Source: Streptomyces sp. NBC_01707
Lineage (GTDB): Bacteria > Actinomycetota > Actinomycetes > Streptomycetales > Streptomycetaceae
NCBI RefSeq assembly: GCF_041438805.1
Contig: NZ_CP109190.1
Span: forward strand, 5,084,001-5,148,000
Reading direction: 5' to 3'
DNA: 64,000 nucleotides
Made by a program: the position numbers and the translations under genes. Under the pieces are notes generated by a model. The model was not told the DNA's origin. It searched no databases and saw only the letters and a list, made by a program, of their open reading frames with translations. This document shows positions 52,357 through 61,228 of the stretch, in pieces; within the stretch, counting starts at the first letter, position 1, and each line of letters begins with the position of its first letter.

Positions 52357-53129
52357 TTGTCCGCCTCCTTGGCGCTCTCGGGAAGGTCGGCGGGGGTGAC
52401 GGTCCACCACGGCAGCACCCGATAGTTCGGCCTCGTGCTGATCTTCTCCGTACTCCACGGCGGCGCCGCGACGGAGCGCACTTCGGAGCGGACCTGGATG
52501 CGCTCGACGGTGCCGCCGTAGTCGTGCTCGCCCAGGCGGAGCATCACGATGCGGCGGATGTAGCGCTCGGCGAGTTCGCCGCGCAGGCCGTTCGGACGGT
52601 TCTCGGTGTCGTGGGAGTTGAGGTAGAAGTCCCAGCCGCGGCGGAGCTCGTTCTGATCGACGTGGCTCGGGAGAAGATTGCCGCGTATCCCCTTGCCGTC
52701 CTCGCCGGAGAGACTCATCCAGGCAGTCGTACGGCGGCCGTCGGAGCCGGCTATCTCGGCCCGGACGTGCACGCCGACGTTCTGCTGCAGCGGATTCGGC
52801 GCGAAGAGCTTCCAGTTCTGTTCGAACTCGGGATAGACCCAGTCGTCGACCACTTTGCCGTGCTGCTTGGTCAGGGTGTTGGAGGGGGCGACATGCAGAA
52901 ACACCATGGCCAGGTGAGTGCAGGCGATCAGCCCGATGATCGACAGCGCGACTACGGCACCGATCTGGTACGGAAGAGACAGACCGGATATACCGGAACG
53001 GAGCGGCGCGGGTGCTGCGGCCGAACCAGAGTCCCGGCCGGCGCCGAACGGCGCGTCCTCGCGCTGCGCCACCTCCGGCCCGGCGCTTCCGTTCCCGCCT
53101 CCGACGCCCCTGTCGTCGTACGAATCCAT
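52353..53129 (-). CDS. DUF5819 family protein
   Basis: 258 aa. Pro/Ala/Gly-rich cytosolic leader (about 45), one membrane helix (about 53-78; IGAVVALSIIGLIACTHLAMVFL as its extent), then an extracytoplasmic domain with the family motif VYPEFEQNWKLFAPNPLQQN and a C-terminal WSTEKISTRPNYRVLPWW segment. DUF5819 is regularly encoded beside HTTM proteins in actinobacteria, and the two probably form a membrane complex. Function unknown. First gene of its operon; divergent from paaA. Confidence 0.88.
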   Translation of the reverse strand: MDSYDDRGVGGGNGSAGPEVAQREDAPFGAGRDSGSAAAPAPLRSGISGLSLPYQIGAVVALSIIGLIACTHLAMVFLHVAPSNTLTKQHGKVVDDWVYPEFEQNWKLFAPNPLQQNVGVHVRAEIAGSDGRRTTAWMSLSGEDGKGIRGNLLPSHVDQNELRRGWDFYLNSHDTENRPNGLRGELAERYIRRIVMLRLGEHDYGGTVERIQVRSEVRSVAAPPWSTEKISTRPNYRVLPWWTVTPADLPESAKEADK

Positions 53130-53160
53130 CCCGCCCCGATCCCCGTCGATCCCCGGTCAG

Positions 53161-53169
53161 TTATCCACA
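53161..53169 (+). other. DnaA-box match
   Basis: TTATCCACA, the general bacterial DnaA box, in the DUF5819/paaA spacer. Confidence 0.4.
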
Positions 53170-53214
53170 GGGTTGACACCCTACGGGCCGCCGACTCACC
53201 ATTGAAGTCATTGA

Positions 53215-53228
53215 ACCGAACGATCGGT
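53215..53228 (+). promoter_or_regulatory. PaaR-type operator before paaA
   Basis: ACCGAACGATCGGT followed by a further CGGT half-site, 16 nt before the paaA ATG, so binding would block transcription start or initiation of the paa operon. Same 14-mer as at the paaN promoter. Confidence 0.78.
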
Positions 53229-53244
53229 CGGTAGGGAGCCCGGG

Positions 53245-54290
<1,046 letters not shown>

Positions 54291-54294
<4 letters not shown>

Positions 54295-54581
54295 GCAGCT
54301 CGACGGACTGGCCGCTGTGGGAGGTGTTCGTGCGGTCGCGGCGCGGCCTCTCCCACACCCACGCGGGCAGCCTGCACGCCCCGGACGCCGAGATGGCCCT
54401 GCGCAACGCCCGCGATCTGTACACGCGCCGTTCCGAGGGCGTCTCCATCTGGGTGGTGCCGTCCACGGAGATCACGGCCTCCTCGCCGGACGAGAAGGAC
54501 TCGTTCTTCGAACCGGCCGGCGACAAGCCCTACCGGCACCCGACGTTCTACGAGATCCCGGACGGGGTGAAGCACCTGTGA
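54291..54581 (+). CDS. paaB: Phenylacetyl-CoA epoxidase subunit B
   Basis: 96 aa, normal size. [31 protein letters not shown] start (residues 5-31) and the [15 protein letters not shown] strand are typical. Small structural subunit that bridges PaaAC heterodimers in the epoxidase. Overlaps paaA and paaC by 4 nt each. Confidence 0.96.
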
Positions 54582-55279
54582 CCGCGGCCCTCGCCCTCGG
54601 CGACGACGCGCTGGTGCTGTCGCACCGGCTGGCGGAGTGGGCGGGCCATGCGCCCGTGCTGGAGGAGGAGGTGGCCCTCGCCAACATCGCCCTGGACCTG
54701 CTCGGGCAGGCCCGGGTGCTGCTCTCGCTCGCCGGGGACGAGGACGAGCTGGCCTTCCTGCGCGAGGAGCGGGCGTTCCGCAACGTCCAGCTGGTCGAGC
54801 AGCCCAACGTCGACTTCGCCCACACCATCGCCCGTCAGCTCTACTTCTCCGTCTATCAGCGGGGGCTGTACGAGCAGTTGGCAGCCGGTGAGGGGGAGTT
54901 CGCCGGGCTGGCGGCGAAGGCCGTCAAGGAGGTCGCCTACCACCAGGACCACGCCGAGCACTGGACGCTGCGTCTCGGCGACGGTACGGCCGAGAGCCAC
55001 CAGCGGATGCAGCGCGGGGTGGACGCCCTGTGGCGGTTCACCGGTGAGCTGTTCCAGCCGGTCGAGGGCGTGGAGATCGACTGGCAGTCGCTGCAGAACA
55101 GCTGGCTGGCGACCGTCACCGGCGTGCTGGAGCGGGCAACGCTGACCGTGCCGGCCGGCCCCCGGTCCGGGGCCTGGACAGCCGGAGCGGGACGGCAGGG
55201 CATCCACACGGAACCGTTCGGCCGGATGCTCGCCGAGATGCAGCATCTGCACCGCAGCCACCCGGGAGCGTCATGGTGA
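54578..55279 (+). CDS. paaC: Phenylacetyl-CoA epoxidase subunit C
   Basis: 233 aa from GTG 54578. Ferritin-like structural partner of PaaA: LSHRLAEWAGHAPVLEEEVALANIALDLLGQAR region (about 13-46), YHQDHAEHWTLRLGDGT (about 128-144). Lacks a full diiron set, as expected for the non-catalytic subunit. GTGA start inside the paaB stop; 7-nt overlap with paaD. Confidence 0.95.
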   Translation: MTAALALGDDALVLSHRLAEWAGHAPVLEEEVALANIALDLLGQARVLLSLAGDEDELAFLREERAFRNVQLVEQPNVDFAHTIARQLYFSVYQRGLYEQLAAGEGEFAGLAAKAVKEVAYHQDHAEHWTLRLGDGTAESHQRMQRGVDALWRFTGELFQPVEGVEIDWQSLQNSWLATVTGVLERATLTVPAGPRSGAWTAGAGRQGIHTEPFGRMLAEMQHLHRSHPGASW

Positions 55280-55779
55280 CCGGGACACTGCTGGAGGAGG
55301 AGGTGCGCAGGCTCGCCGGGTCCGTGCCCGACCCCGAGCTGCCCGTCCTGACCCTGGAGGAGCTGGGAGTGCTCCGCGGGGTGGAGGTGCTCGCCCCGGG
55401 CAAGGTCACGGTCCTCCTCACCCCGACGTACACCGGCTGCCCGGCGATCGAGACCATGTCCACCGATATCGAGCAGGTGCTGCACGAGCACGGGATACCG
55501 GAGGTCTCCGTGGTCACCGTCCTCGCACCGGCCTGGTCGACGGACGACATCAGTGCGGCAGGGCGGCGCAAGCTCGCCGAGTTCGGCATAGCACCACCGC
55601 GCCCGCACGACGCGGTCGGCTCGTCCGGCGGTCCGGTGCCGCTCGCCCTGTCCGTGCGCTGCCCGCACTGCGGCTCCACGGACACGGAGCTGCTGAGCCG
55701 GTTCTCCTCCACCGCCTGCAAGGCGCTGCGCCGCTGCGTGAGCTGCCGCGAACCGTTCGACCACTTCAAGGAGTTGTAG
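55273..55779 (+). CDS. paaD: Phenylacetate degradation protein PaaD (DUF59/MIP18)
   Basis: 168 aa. N-terminal DUF59 domain (about 8-95; PDPELPVLTLEELGVLRGV, TPTYTGCPA) and C-terminal zinc ribbon CPHCGS...CVSCRE (about 134-160). PaaD helps assemble the Fe-S or diiron centres of the epoxidase system. The zinc-binding Cys pairs are intact. Ends immediately before the paaE ATG. Confidence 0.95.
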   Translation: MVTGTLLEEEVRRLAGSVPDPELPVLTLEELGVLRGVEVLAPGKVTVLLTPTYTGCPAIETMSTDIEQVLHEHGIPEVSVVTVLAPAWSTDDISAAGRRKLAEFGIAPPRPHDAVGSSGGPVPLALSVRCPHCGSTDTELLSRFSSTACKALRRCVSCREPFDHFKEL

Positions 55780-56838
55780 ATGTTCCATCCGCTCCGGGTC
55801 CGCGCGATCGAGCGGCTGACCGATGACTCGGTGGCCGTCACGTTGACGGTGCCGCCCGAGTTGCGTGAGACCTTCCGCCACAAGCCCGGCCAGCATCTCA
55901 ACGTGCGCTACACGGTCGACGGCGAGGAGATCCGGCGTTCGTACTCGATCTGCGCCCCGGCCACCGAGGCGCCGGCCGATCCGGCTCTGCGGGTGGGCAT
56001 CCGGCTGGTCGAGGGCGGTGCGTTCTCCACGTACGCCCTCAAGGAGCTCGCCGTCGGCGACCAGGTCGATGCGATGCCTCCGATGGGACGTTTCGTGCTC
56101 ACGCCGCGCGCCGGGCATTACGCGGCGATCGTCGGCGGCAGCGGCATCACCCCGGTGTTGTCGATCGCGTCGACACTGCTGGCGCGGGAGCCTGCGGCCC
56201 GGTTCTGTCTGATCCGGAGCGACCGGACCGCGGCCTCGACGATGTTCCTGGACGAGGTCGCCGACCTCAAGGACCGCTACCCGGACCGGTTCCAGTTGGT
56301 GACGGTGCTCTCCCGTGAGGAGCAGCAGGCCGGTCTGCCGTCCGGCCGGCTCGACCGGGAGCGACTGACCGGGCTGCTGCCTGCGCTGCTCTCGGTGGGA
56401 GAGGTCGACGGCTGGTATCTGTGCGGGCCGTTCGGTCTGGTTCTGGCGGCGGAAGGCGCACTGCACGGCCTCGGTGTCGACCGGACCCGTATCCACCAGG
56501 AGATCTTCCACGTCGACGACGGGCCTGCCGCAACCACCCGCACCCGCGTCGAGGCCCCGGCACACAGCACGCTGACCGCGAGGCTGGACGGCCGCTCAGG
56601 CAGCTGGCCGGTCCAGGACGGCGAATCACTGCTGGAGACGGTGCTGCGCAGCCGTGCCGACGCCCCGTACGCCTGCAAGGGCGGGGTGTGCGGGACGTGC
56701 AGAGCCTTCCTGGTCTCCGGCGAGGTCCGGATGGACCGCAACTTCGCGCTGGAACCGGAAGAGACGGGGGCGGGTTATGTGCTGGCCTGCCAGTCACATC
56801 CGGTCACACCGGAGGTGGAGCTCGACTTCGACCGCTGA
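55780..56838 (+). CDS. paaE: Phenylacetyl-CoA epoxidase reductase subunit E
   Basis: 352 aa. FAD domain 1-105 (RRSYSICAP), NAD(P) domain 110-240 (IVGGSGITPVLSIASTLL; YLCGPFGLV), plant-type 2Fe-2S ferredoxin 265-352 with CKGGVCGTCRAF and a distal Cys in VLACQSHP. Passes electrons from NADPH to PaaA. Last gene of the operon. Confidence 0.96.
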   Translation: MFHPLRVRAIERLTDDSVAVTLTVPPELRETFRHKPGQHLNVRYTVDGEEIRRSYSICAPATEAPADPALRVGIRLVEGGAFSTYALKELAVGDQVDAMPPMGRFVLTPRAGHYAAIVGGSGITPVLSIASTLLAREPAARFCLIRSDRTAASTMFLDEVADLKDRYPDRFQLVTVLSREEQQAGLPSGRLDRERLTGLLPALLSVGEVDGWYLCGPFGLVLAAEGALHGLGVDRTRIHQEIFHVDDGPAATTRTRVEAPAHSTLTARLDGRSGSWPVQDGESLLETVLRSRADAPYACKGGVCGTCRAFLVSGEVRMDRNFALEPEETGAGYVLACQSHPVTPEVELDFDR

Positions 56839-56901
56839 CACGGGGGCCCCGGCCCACTGCCCTCTCCGTCTGCCCTCCTCCGCCCTTCTGTTCCCTTCTT
56901 G

Positions 56902-56915
56902 TAGAACCTGTTCTA
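56902..56915. promoter_or_regulatory. KstR-type palindrome before acyl-CoA dehydrogenase
   Basis: TAGAAC-CT-GTTCTA, perfect 6+2+6 dyad, matching the KstR consensus TNNAACNNGTTNNA of actinobacterial sterol catabolism. Placed 57 nt before the GTG start, next to a possible TATCTT -10. Confidence 0.65.
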
Positions 56916-56972
56916 TCTTGACGACCCGTCAGGTCCGAGTACGAGCGCAGCGGTTCGCAGGAGGCCAGGGCA

Positions 56973-58169
56973 GTGGACTTCACCTTCACCGAGGAGCAGC
57001 AGGCGGCCGTCGAGGCAGCGAGGGCGGTCTTCTCGGGCGTCGAGCCCGACGGAGTGCCCAGCCCCGCTCTCACCCCGGGCGCGGTCGCCGAGGACATCGA
57101 CCGCCCCCTCTGGGCCCAGCTGGCCACGGGCGACCTGCTGGGCCTGGCGCTGGCGCCGGAGCACGGCGGGGCCGGGCTCGATCCGGTCGCGCTCTGCCTG
57201 GTCCTGCGGGAGTCGGCCAAGGTACTCGCCCGGGTACCGCTGCTGGAGACCTGCGCGGTCGCGATGTCGCTCCAGCGCGACGGCGATCCCGGTCTGGCCG
57301 CCGAACTGCTGCCCCGCGTCGGCCGGGGCGAACTTGTTCTCACCGTCGGGGCCAACGGCCGCACCGGCCACGATGCGGCCGAACTCGCCGTCACCGCCCT
57401 CCGTGACAGCAACGGGAAGAACGACCGGTCCGGCAGTGCCGACAGCAGCGACGCCGGCCACGACAGCGACGGTTCGGCCTGGGTACTCGACGGAGTGCAG
57501 TCAGGCGTGCCGTGGGCCCACTCCGCGCACTGGATCGCCGTGCCCGCCCACACAGCCGACGGCCGCGCCGTCCTGGCCCTGGTACGCCGCACCGCCGAAG
57601 GCGTCACGCTGTCCGAACAGGTCTCCACCAGCGGCGAGTTGCTGGCCGAGGTGCGGCTCGACGGAGTGCGGATCGAGGACCGGGCACTGATCGGCACCCC
57701 GGGGGCCTGGGAGTGGCTACGCGCCCTGCTCACCACCGGAACCTGCGCGCTCGCACTGGGACTTGGCGAGACGGTGCTGTCCATGACGAGCGAATACACA
57801 GGAAAGCGCGAGCAGTTCGGGTTCCCCATCGCGACATTCCAGTCCGTCGCTGTCCAGGCGGCCGACCGGTACATCGATCTGCGGGCCATGGAAGTCACAC
57901 TCTGGCAGGCGGCCTGGCGGATCTCCACGGGTACAGCCGGCGCGCTGCCCGTCGTGGGCGATATCGCCGTGGCGAAAATCTGGGCCGCGGACGGCGTCCG
58001 CCGGATCGTGCAGACGGCACAACACCTGCATGGCGGCTTCGGTGCGGACACCGACTACCCGCTGCACCGCTTCCACGCCTGGGCAAAGCAGGTCGAGCTC
58101 TCCCTCGGCCCGGCGGCGGCGCACGAGGAAGCACTGGGCGACCTGCTGGCCGCTCATCCCCTCGGCTGA
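56973..58169 (+). CDS. Acyl-CoA dehydrogenase (FadE-like, short)
   Basis: 398 aa from GTG with AGGAGG-type SD nearby (CAGGAGGCC). N-terminal helical domain, middle domain with an Asp/Ser-rich low-complexity insertion (about 145-170), C-terminal helices with HGGFGADTDYPLHRF at about 353. The usual catalytic Glu of straight-chain enzymes is not evident where expected, as in steroid side-chain FadE subunits that work as alpha2beta2 pairs. No second FadE is adjacent. The KstR-type operator fits a role in sterol or branched acyl-CoA breakdown (inference). Confidence 0.85.
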   Translation: MDFTFTEEQQAAVEAARAVFSGVEPDGVPSPALTPGAVAEDIDRPLWAQLATGDLLGLALAPEHGGAGLDPVALCLVLRESAKVLARVPLLETCAVAMSLQRDGDPGLAAELLPRVGRGELVLTVGANGRTGHDAAELAVTALRDSNGKNDRSGSADSSDAGHDSDGSAWVLDGVQSGVPWAHSAHWIAVPAHTADGRAVLALVRRTAEGVTLSEQVSTSGELLAEVRLDGVRIEDRALIGTPGAWEWLRALLTTGTCALALGLGETVLSMTSEYTGKREQFGFPIATFQSVAVQAADRYIDLRAMEVTLWQAAWRISTGTAGALPVVGDIAVAKIWAADGVRRIVQTAQHLHGGFGADTDYPLHRFHAWAKQVELSLGPAAAHEEALGDLLAAHPLG

Positions 58170-58215
58170 GAACCACGGGCCCGACCTCGTACCGACCGAG
58201 GCGGACCCGACGGGA

Positions 58216-58246
58216 CCCCGGCCAGGTCAGAGAACGAAGGCCGGGG
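58216..58246. terminator. Hairpin between acyl-CoA dehydrogenase and rhodanese genes
   Basis: CCCCGGCC (58216-58223) pairs with GGCCGGGG (58239-58246); the right arm lies in the last codons of the convergent rhodanese gene. Confidence 0.5.
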
Positions 58247-58571
58247 TGCCGTTGTCGGTGACCATCGGACGTCCGGCACCGTCCCAGGCGAGCATCCCGC
58301 CATCGATGTTCACGGCGTCGATGCCCTGCTGCACCAGGTACTGGGTGACCTGGGCGGACCGGCCACCGACCCGGCACATCACATGAACGCGCCGACCGTC
58401 CTCGGCCGCCTCGGTCAGCTCACCGAAACGGCCGACGAAGTCACTCATCGGAATGTGCAGGGCACCTTCGACATGCCCGGCGGCCCATTCGTCGTTCTCC
58501 CGGACGTCCAGCACCAGGCCGTCCGACGGCACCGCCGCGACATCCACCGAGGGCAGCGGAGCGAAATTCAT
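58227..58571 (-). CDS. Rhodanese-like domain protein
   Basis: 114 aa, a single rhodanese domain. Catalytic loop MCRVGGRS (Cys at about 65) is complete; DVRENDEWAAGHVEGALHIP is the characteristic N-terminal motif. Sulfur transfer or thiosulfate:cyanide exchange in the cytosol; physiological acceptor unknown. ATG start. Confidence 0.92.
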   Translation of the reverse strand: MNFAPLPSVDVAAVPSDGLVLDVRENDEWAAGHVEGALHIPMSDFVGRFGELTEAAEDGRRVHVMCRVGGRSAQVTQYLVQQGIDAVNIDGGMLAWDGAGRPMVTDNGTPAFVL

Positions 58572-58630
58572 GGGTCATGCCTTCTCTCGTGCGTACGCTC
58601 CGGAGTCACGCTCCCGAGTCACAAGAAACG

Positions 58631-59581
58631 CTACTGCACCAGCCCCGCAAGCTCCGACTCGCGCTGCGACACCTCGCCCAGCAGCTGCTCGGCGATCTCG
58701 TCGAGCAACCGGTCCGGATCGTCGGGCGCCATCCGGAGCATGGCCCCGATCGCGCTCTCCTCCAGCTCCTGGGCAAGGACCGTCAGCAGCTCCTTGCGCT
58801 GGGTCAGCCAGTCCAGCCTGGCGTAGAGCTCCTCACTCTCGCTGAGCTCCGCCCGCTGTGTGGCCGGTCCGGCAGCCCACTCCTGCGCCAGCTCCTTCAG
58901 CAGCGCTTCGTCCCCGCGCCCGTAAGCGGCATTGACGCGCGTGATGAATTCGTCCCGGCGTGCCCGCTCCGTCTCGTCCTGGGCCAGATCCGGGTGGGCC
59001 TTGCGCGCCAGCTCGCGGTAGAGCTTGCGCGCCTCCTCGGTCGGCCGGACCCGCTTGGGCGGCCGGACCGGCTGCTCGGTCAGCATGGCCGCCGCCTCGG
59101 GGGACAGCCCATCGGAGTCGATCCAGTCGTGGAACAGCTCCTCGACACCCGGCATCGGCATCACGAGCGCCCGCGCTTCCTGCGCCTTCCGCAGGTCCTC
59201 GGGGTCACCGGTCCTGGCGGCCCGGGCCTCCGCGATCTGCGCATCGAGCTCGTCGAGGCGGGCGTACATCGGGCCGAGCTTCTGGTGGTGCAGCCGGGAG
59301 AAGTTCTCGACCTCGACCCGGAAGGTCTCCACGGCGATCTCGAACTCGATCAGCGCCTGCTCCGCCACCCGCACAGCCTTCGCCAGCCGCGCCTCGGGGC
59401 GCGCCCCGTCGGCAGCACTGCCGGCATCCGCACCGGCGCCCGGACCCTCGTCGGCCCTGCGCCCAGGCTGCGCGCCCGCCGCATGCTGCTCGTACGGCAC
59501 CTGCTGCTCGTGCTGCCGGTCGTTGTCCTGCCGGTCATCGTCGTTCCGGGTGGTCGGCACCCCGGCGGCTTCGTGGGTCAC
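58631..59581 (-). CDS. J-domain (DnaJ-like) protein with coiled-coil flanks
   Basis: 316 aa from GTG 59579-59581 (VTHEAAGVPTTRN). Acidic/Gln-rich leader (about 1-60), predicted coiled coil (about 70-135), then a J domain (about 180-225) with TEEARKLYRELARKAHPDLA and the intact HPD motif, and a helical C-terminus (about 230-316). No Gly/Phe region or zinc fingers, so not a general DnaJ. J domains stimulate DnaK ATPase; client unknown. The reading frame continues upstream as a shadow of the next gene. Confidence 0.82.
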   Translation of the reverse strand: MTHEAAGVPTTRNDDDRQDNDRQHEQQVPYEQHAAGAQPGRRADEGPGAGADAGSAADGARPEARLAKAVRVAEQALIEFEIAVETFRVEVENFSRLHHQKLGPMYARLDELDAQIAEARAARTGDPEDLRKAQEARALVMPMPGVEELFHDWIDSDGLSPEAAAMLTEQPVRPPKRVRPTEEARKLYRELARKAHPDLAQDETERARRDEFITRVNAAYGRGDEALLKELAQEWAAGPATQRAELSESEELYARLDWLTQRKELLTVLAQELEESAIGAMLRMAPDDPDRLLDEIAEQLLGEVSQRESELAGLVQ

Positions 59582-59640
59582 CCGTCCAGCGTATGGCCCC
59601 ACCCCGCGCCGCGAGGACGCGCGGTCGGCGGAACCGCGCC

Positions 59641-61092
59641 TCACACCCCGAGCTCGGCCGCTATTCGGCCCGAACCGACGGCCCGCACCAACTCCGCATG
59701 GTCGGCTTCCGTACGGTCCGCGTACGTCACCGCGAAGTCCGCCATCGCCTCGTCCAACTCGTCGTTCTTCCCGCAGTACCCCGCGATCAGCCGCGGGTCG
59801 GCGCTGTGCGCATGGGCCCGCGCCAGCAGCGCACCCGTCATCCGCCCGTAGTCGTCGACCTGGTCGGCCGTCAGGGCCACCGGGTCCACACTGCCCTTGC
59901 GGTTCCGGAACTGCCGCACCTGGAACTGCCGGCCGTCCACGGTCGCCCACCCCAGCAGAATGTCGCTGACGACCTGCATCCGCTTCTGCCCGAGGACCAC
60001 CCGCCGTCCCTCGTGCGCCGCCTCCGGCACGTCGAACCCGACGGCCGGCAGATAGGGCGCCAGCGCGGACGGCCGCGCCTCCTTCACCTGCAGCACCAGC
60101 GGCTCGCCCCGGTGGTCGAGCAACAGCACGACGTACGACCGGGTGCCGACGCTCCCCGTGCCGACCACCCGGAACGCCACATCGTGGATCGCGTACCGGG
60201 CGAGCAGCGGCACCCGGTCCTGCGAGATCGTGCTCACATAGTCGCCGAGCCCCGCCGCCACCGCGGCGGCCTCCGCATCCGGCACCCGCCGCAGCACCGG
60301 CGGTGCGTCGACGAAGCGGCGTCCGCCGCCCTCGGACTCCTCCGTGGACTTCGCGGCGAAGCGAGCGCTGGTGTTGTTGCGGGCCTTCTGCGAGACCCGC
60401 TCCAGTGTGCCGAGCAGATCCCGCGCGTCCGTGTGCGAGACGAGCTCCTCATCGGCGATGGCATTCCAGGCATCGAGGGCGGGAAGCCTGGCCAGCAGCC
60501 GCATCGTCCGCCGGTACGCGCCCACCGTGTCGTACGCGCCCTGGCGGCAGGTGTCCTCGTCCGCCCCGGCCTCGCGCCCCGCGAGCACCAGTGACGTGGC
60601 GAGCCGCTTCAGGTCCCACTCCCACGGGCCGAACACGGTCTCGTCGAAGTCGTTCAGATCGATGACCAGGCTGCCCCGCGCATCGCCGTACAGCCCGAAG
60701 TTGGCCGCATGCGCATCGCCGCAGAGCTGAGCACCCACCCCCGTCACGGGTGTGCCCATCAGGTCATGGGCCATCAGCCCGGCCGAACCCCGCAAGAACG
60801 CGAACGGCGTGGCAGCCATCCGCCCCACCCGGATCGGCGCGAGGCCGGGGACGCGGCCCCGGTTCGACTCCTCGACCGCCTGGACCGCGTCGGGCCGACC
60901 GGAAGGAAGGACAAGGGAGTCGTGCGAGGCCCTGGGCACCCGGTCACGCAACGCCTTGCCCGCCGCTCGGGGCGACTGCGGCGCACTCTGCTCCACCACG
61001 GCCGCGCGCCGCGCGAACCCGGGCACGACCGGAATGCGCGGACCATCCGTCACAGCCCGCTGCACCGGCACCGTCGCCTCGAACTGATCCAT
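59641..61092 (-). CDS. DUF2252 family protein
   Basis: 483 aa from ATG 61090-61092 with GGGGAGG as SD. LCGDAHAANFG (about 123-133) and DLNDFDET (about 143-150) resemble the catalytic HGDxHxxN and metal DFD elements of APH-like kinases, the wider fold group of DUF2252. RVVGTGSVGTRSYVVLL (about 305) is the family's Gly-rich segment. Probably a small-molecule or protein kinase-like enzyme of unknown substrate. Single gene; the spacer upstream holds two DnaA-box-like sites. Confidence 0.85.
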   Translation of the reverse strand: MDQFEATVPVQRAVTDGPRIPVVPGFARRAAVVEQSAPQSPRAAGKALRDRVPRASHDSLVLPSGRPDAVQAVEESNRGRVPGLAPIRVGRMAATPFAFLRGSAGLMAHDLMGTPVTGVGAQLCGDAHAANFGLYGDARGSLVIDLNDFDETVFGPWEWDLKRLATSLVLAGREAGADEDTCRQGAYDTVGAYRRTMRLLARLPALDAWNAIADEELVSHTDARDLLGTLERVSQKARNNTSARFAAKSTEESEGGGRRFVDAPPVLRRVPDAEAAAVAAGLGDYVSTISQDRVPLLARYAIHDVAFRVVGTGSVGTRSYVVLLLDHRGEPLVLQVKEARPSALAPYLPAVGFDVPEAAHEGRRVVLGQKRMQVVSDILLGWATVDGRQFQVRQFRNRKGSVDPVALTADQVDDYGRMTGALLARAHAHSADPRLIAGYCGKNDELDEAMADFAVTYADRTEADHAELVRAVGSGRIAAELGV

Positions 61093-61183
61093 GGCACGCA
61101 GCCTCCCCCGCCCTCGACCGGCGTCCTTGTCCAACATCAACTGGCGACGACGGTACCGCCGTCCGCCGACGGGCGTCTGCCCC

Positions 61184-61215
61184 TGTGGAAAACCGAAGCA
61201 GACGCCTGTGGACAA
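61184..61215 (-). other. DnaA-box pair
   Basis: TGTGGACAA at 61207-61215 is a perfect Streptomyces box (TTGTCCACA, minus strand); TGTGGAAAA at 61184-61192 is one base off, in the same orientation, 23 bp away. Both lie in the DUF2252/DUF3533 spacer. Confidence 0.45.
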
Positions 61216-61228
61216 CGCCCTGTGCTGG

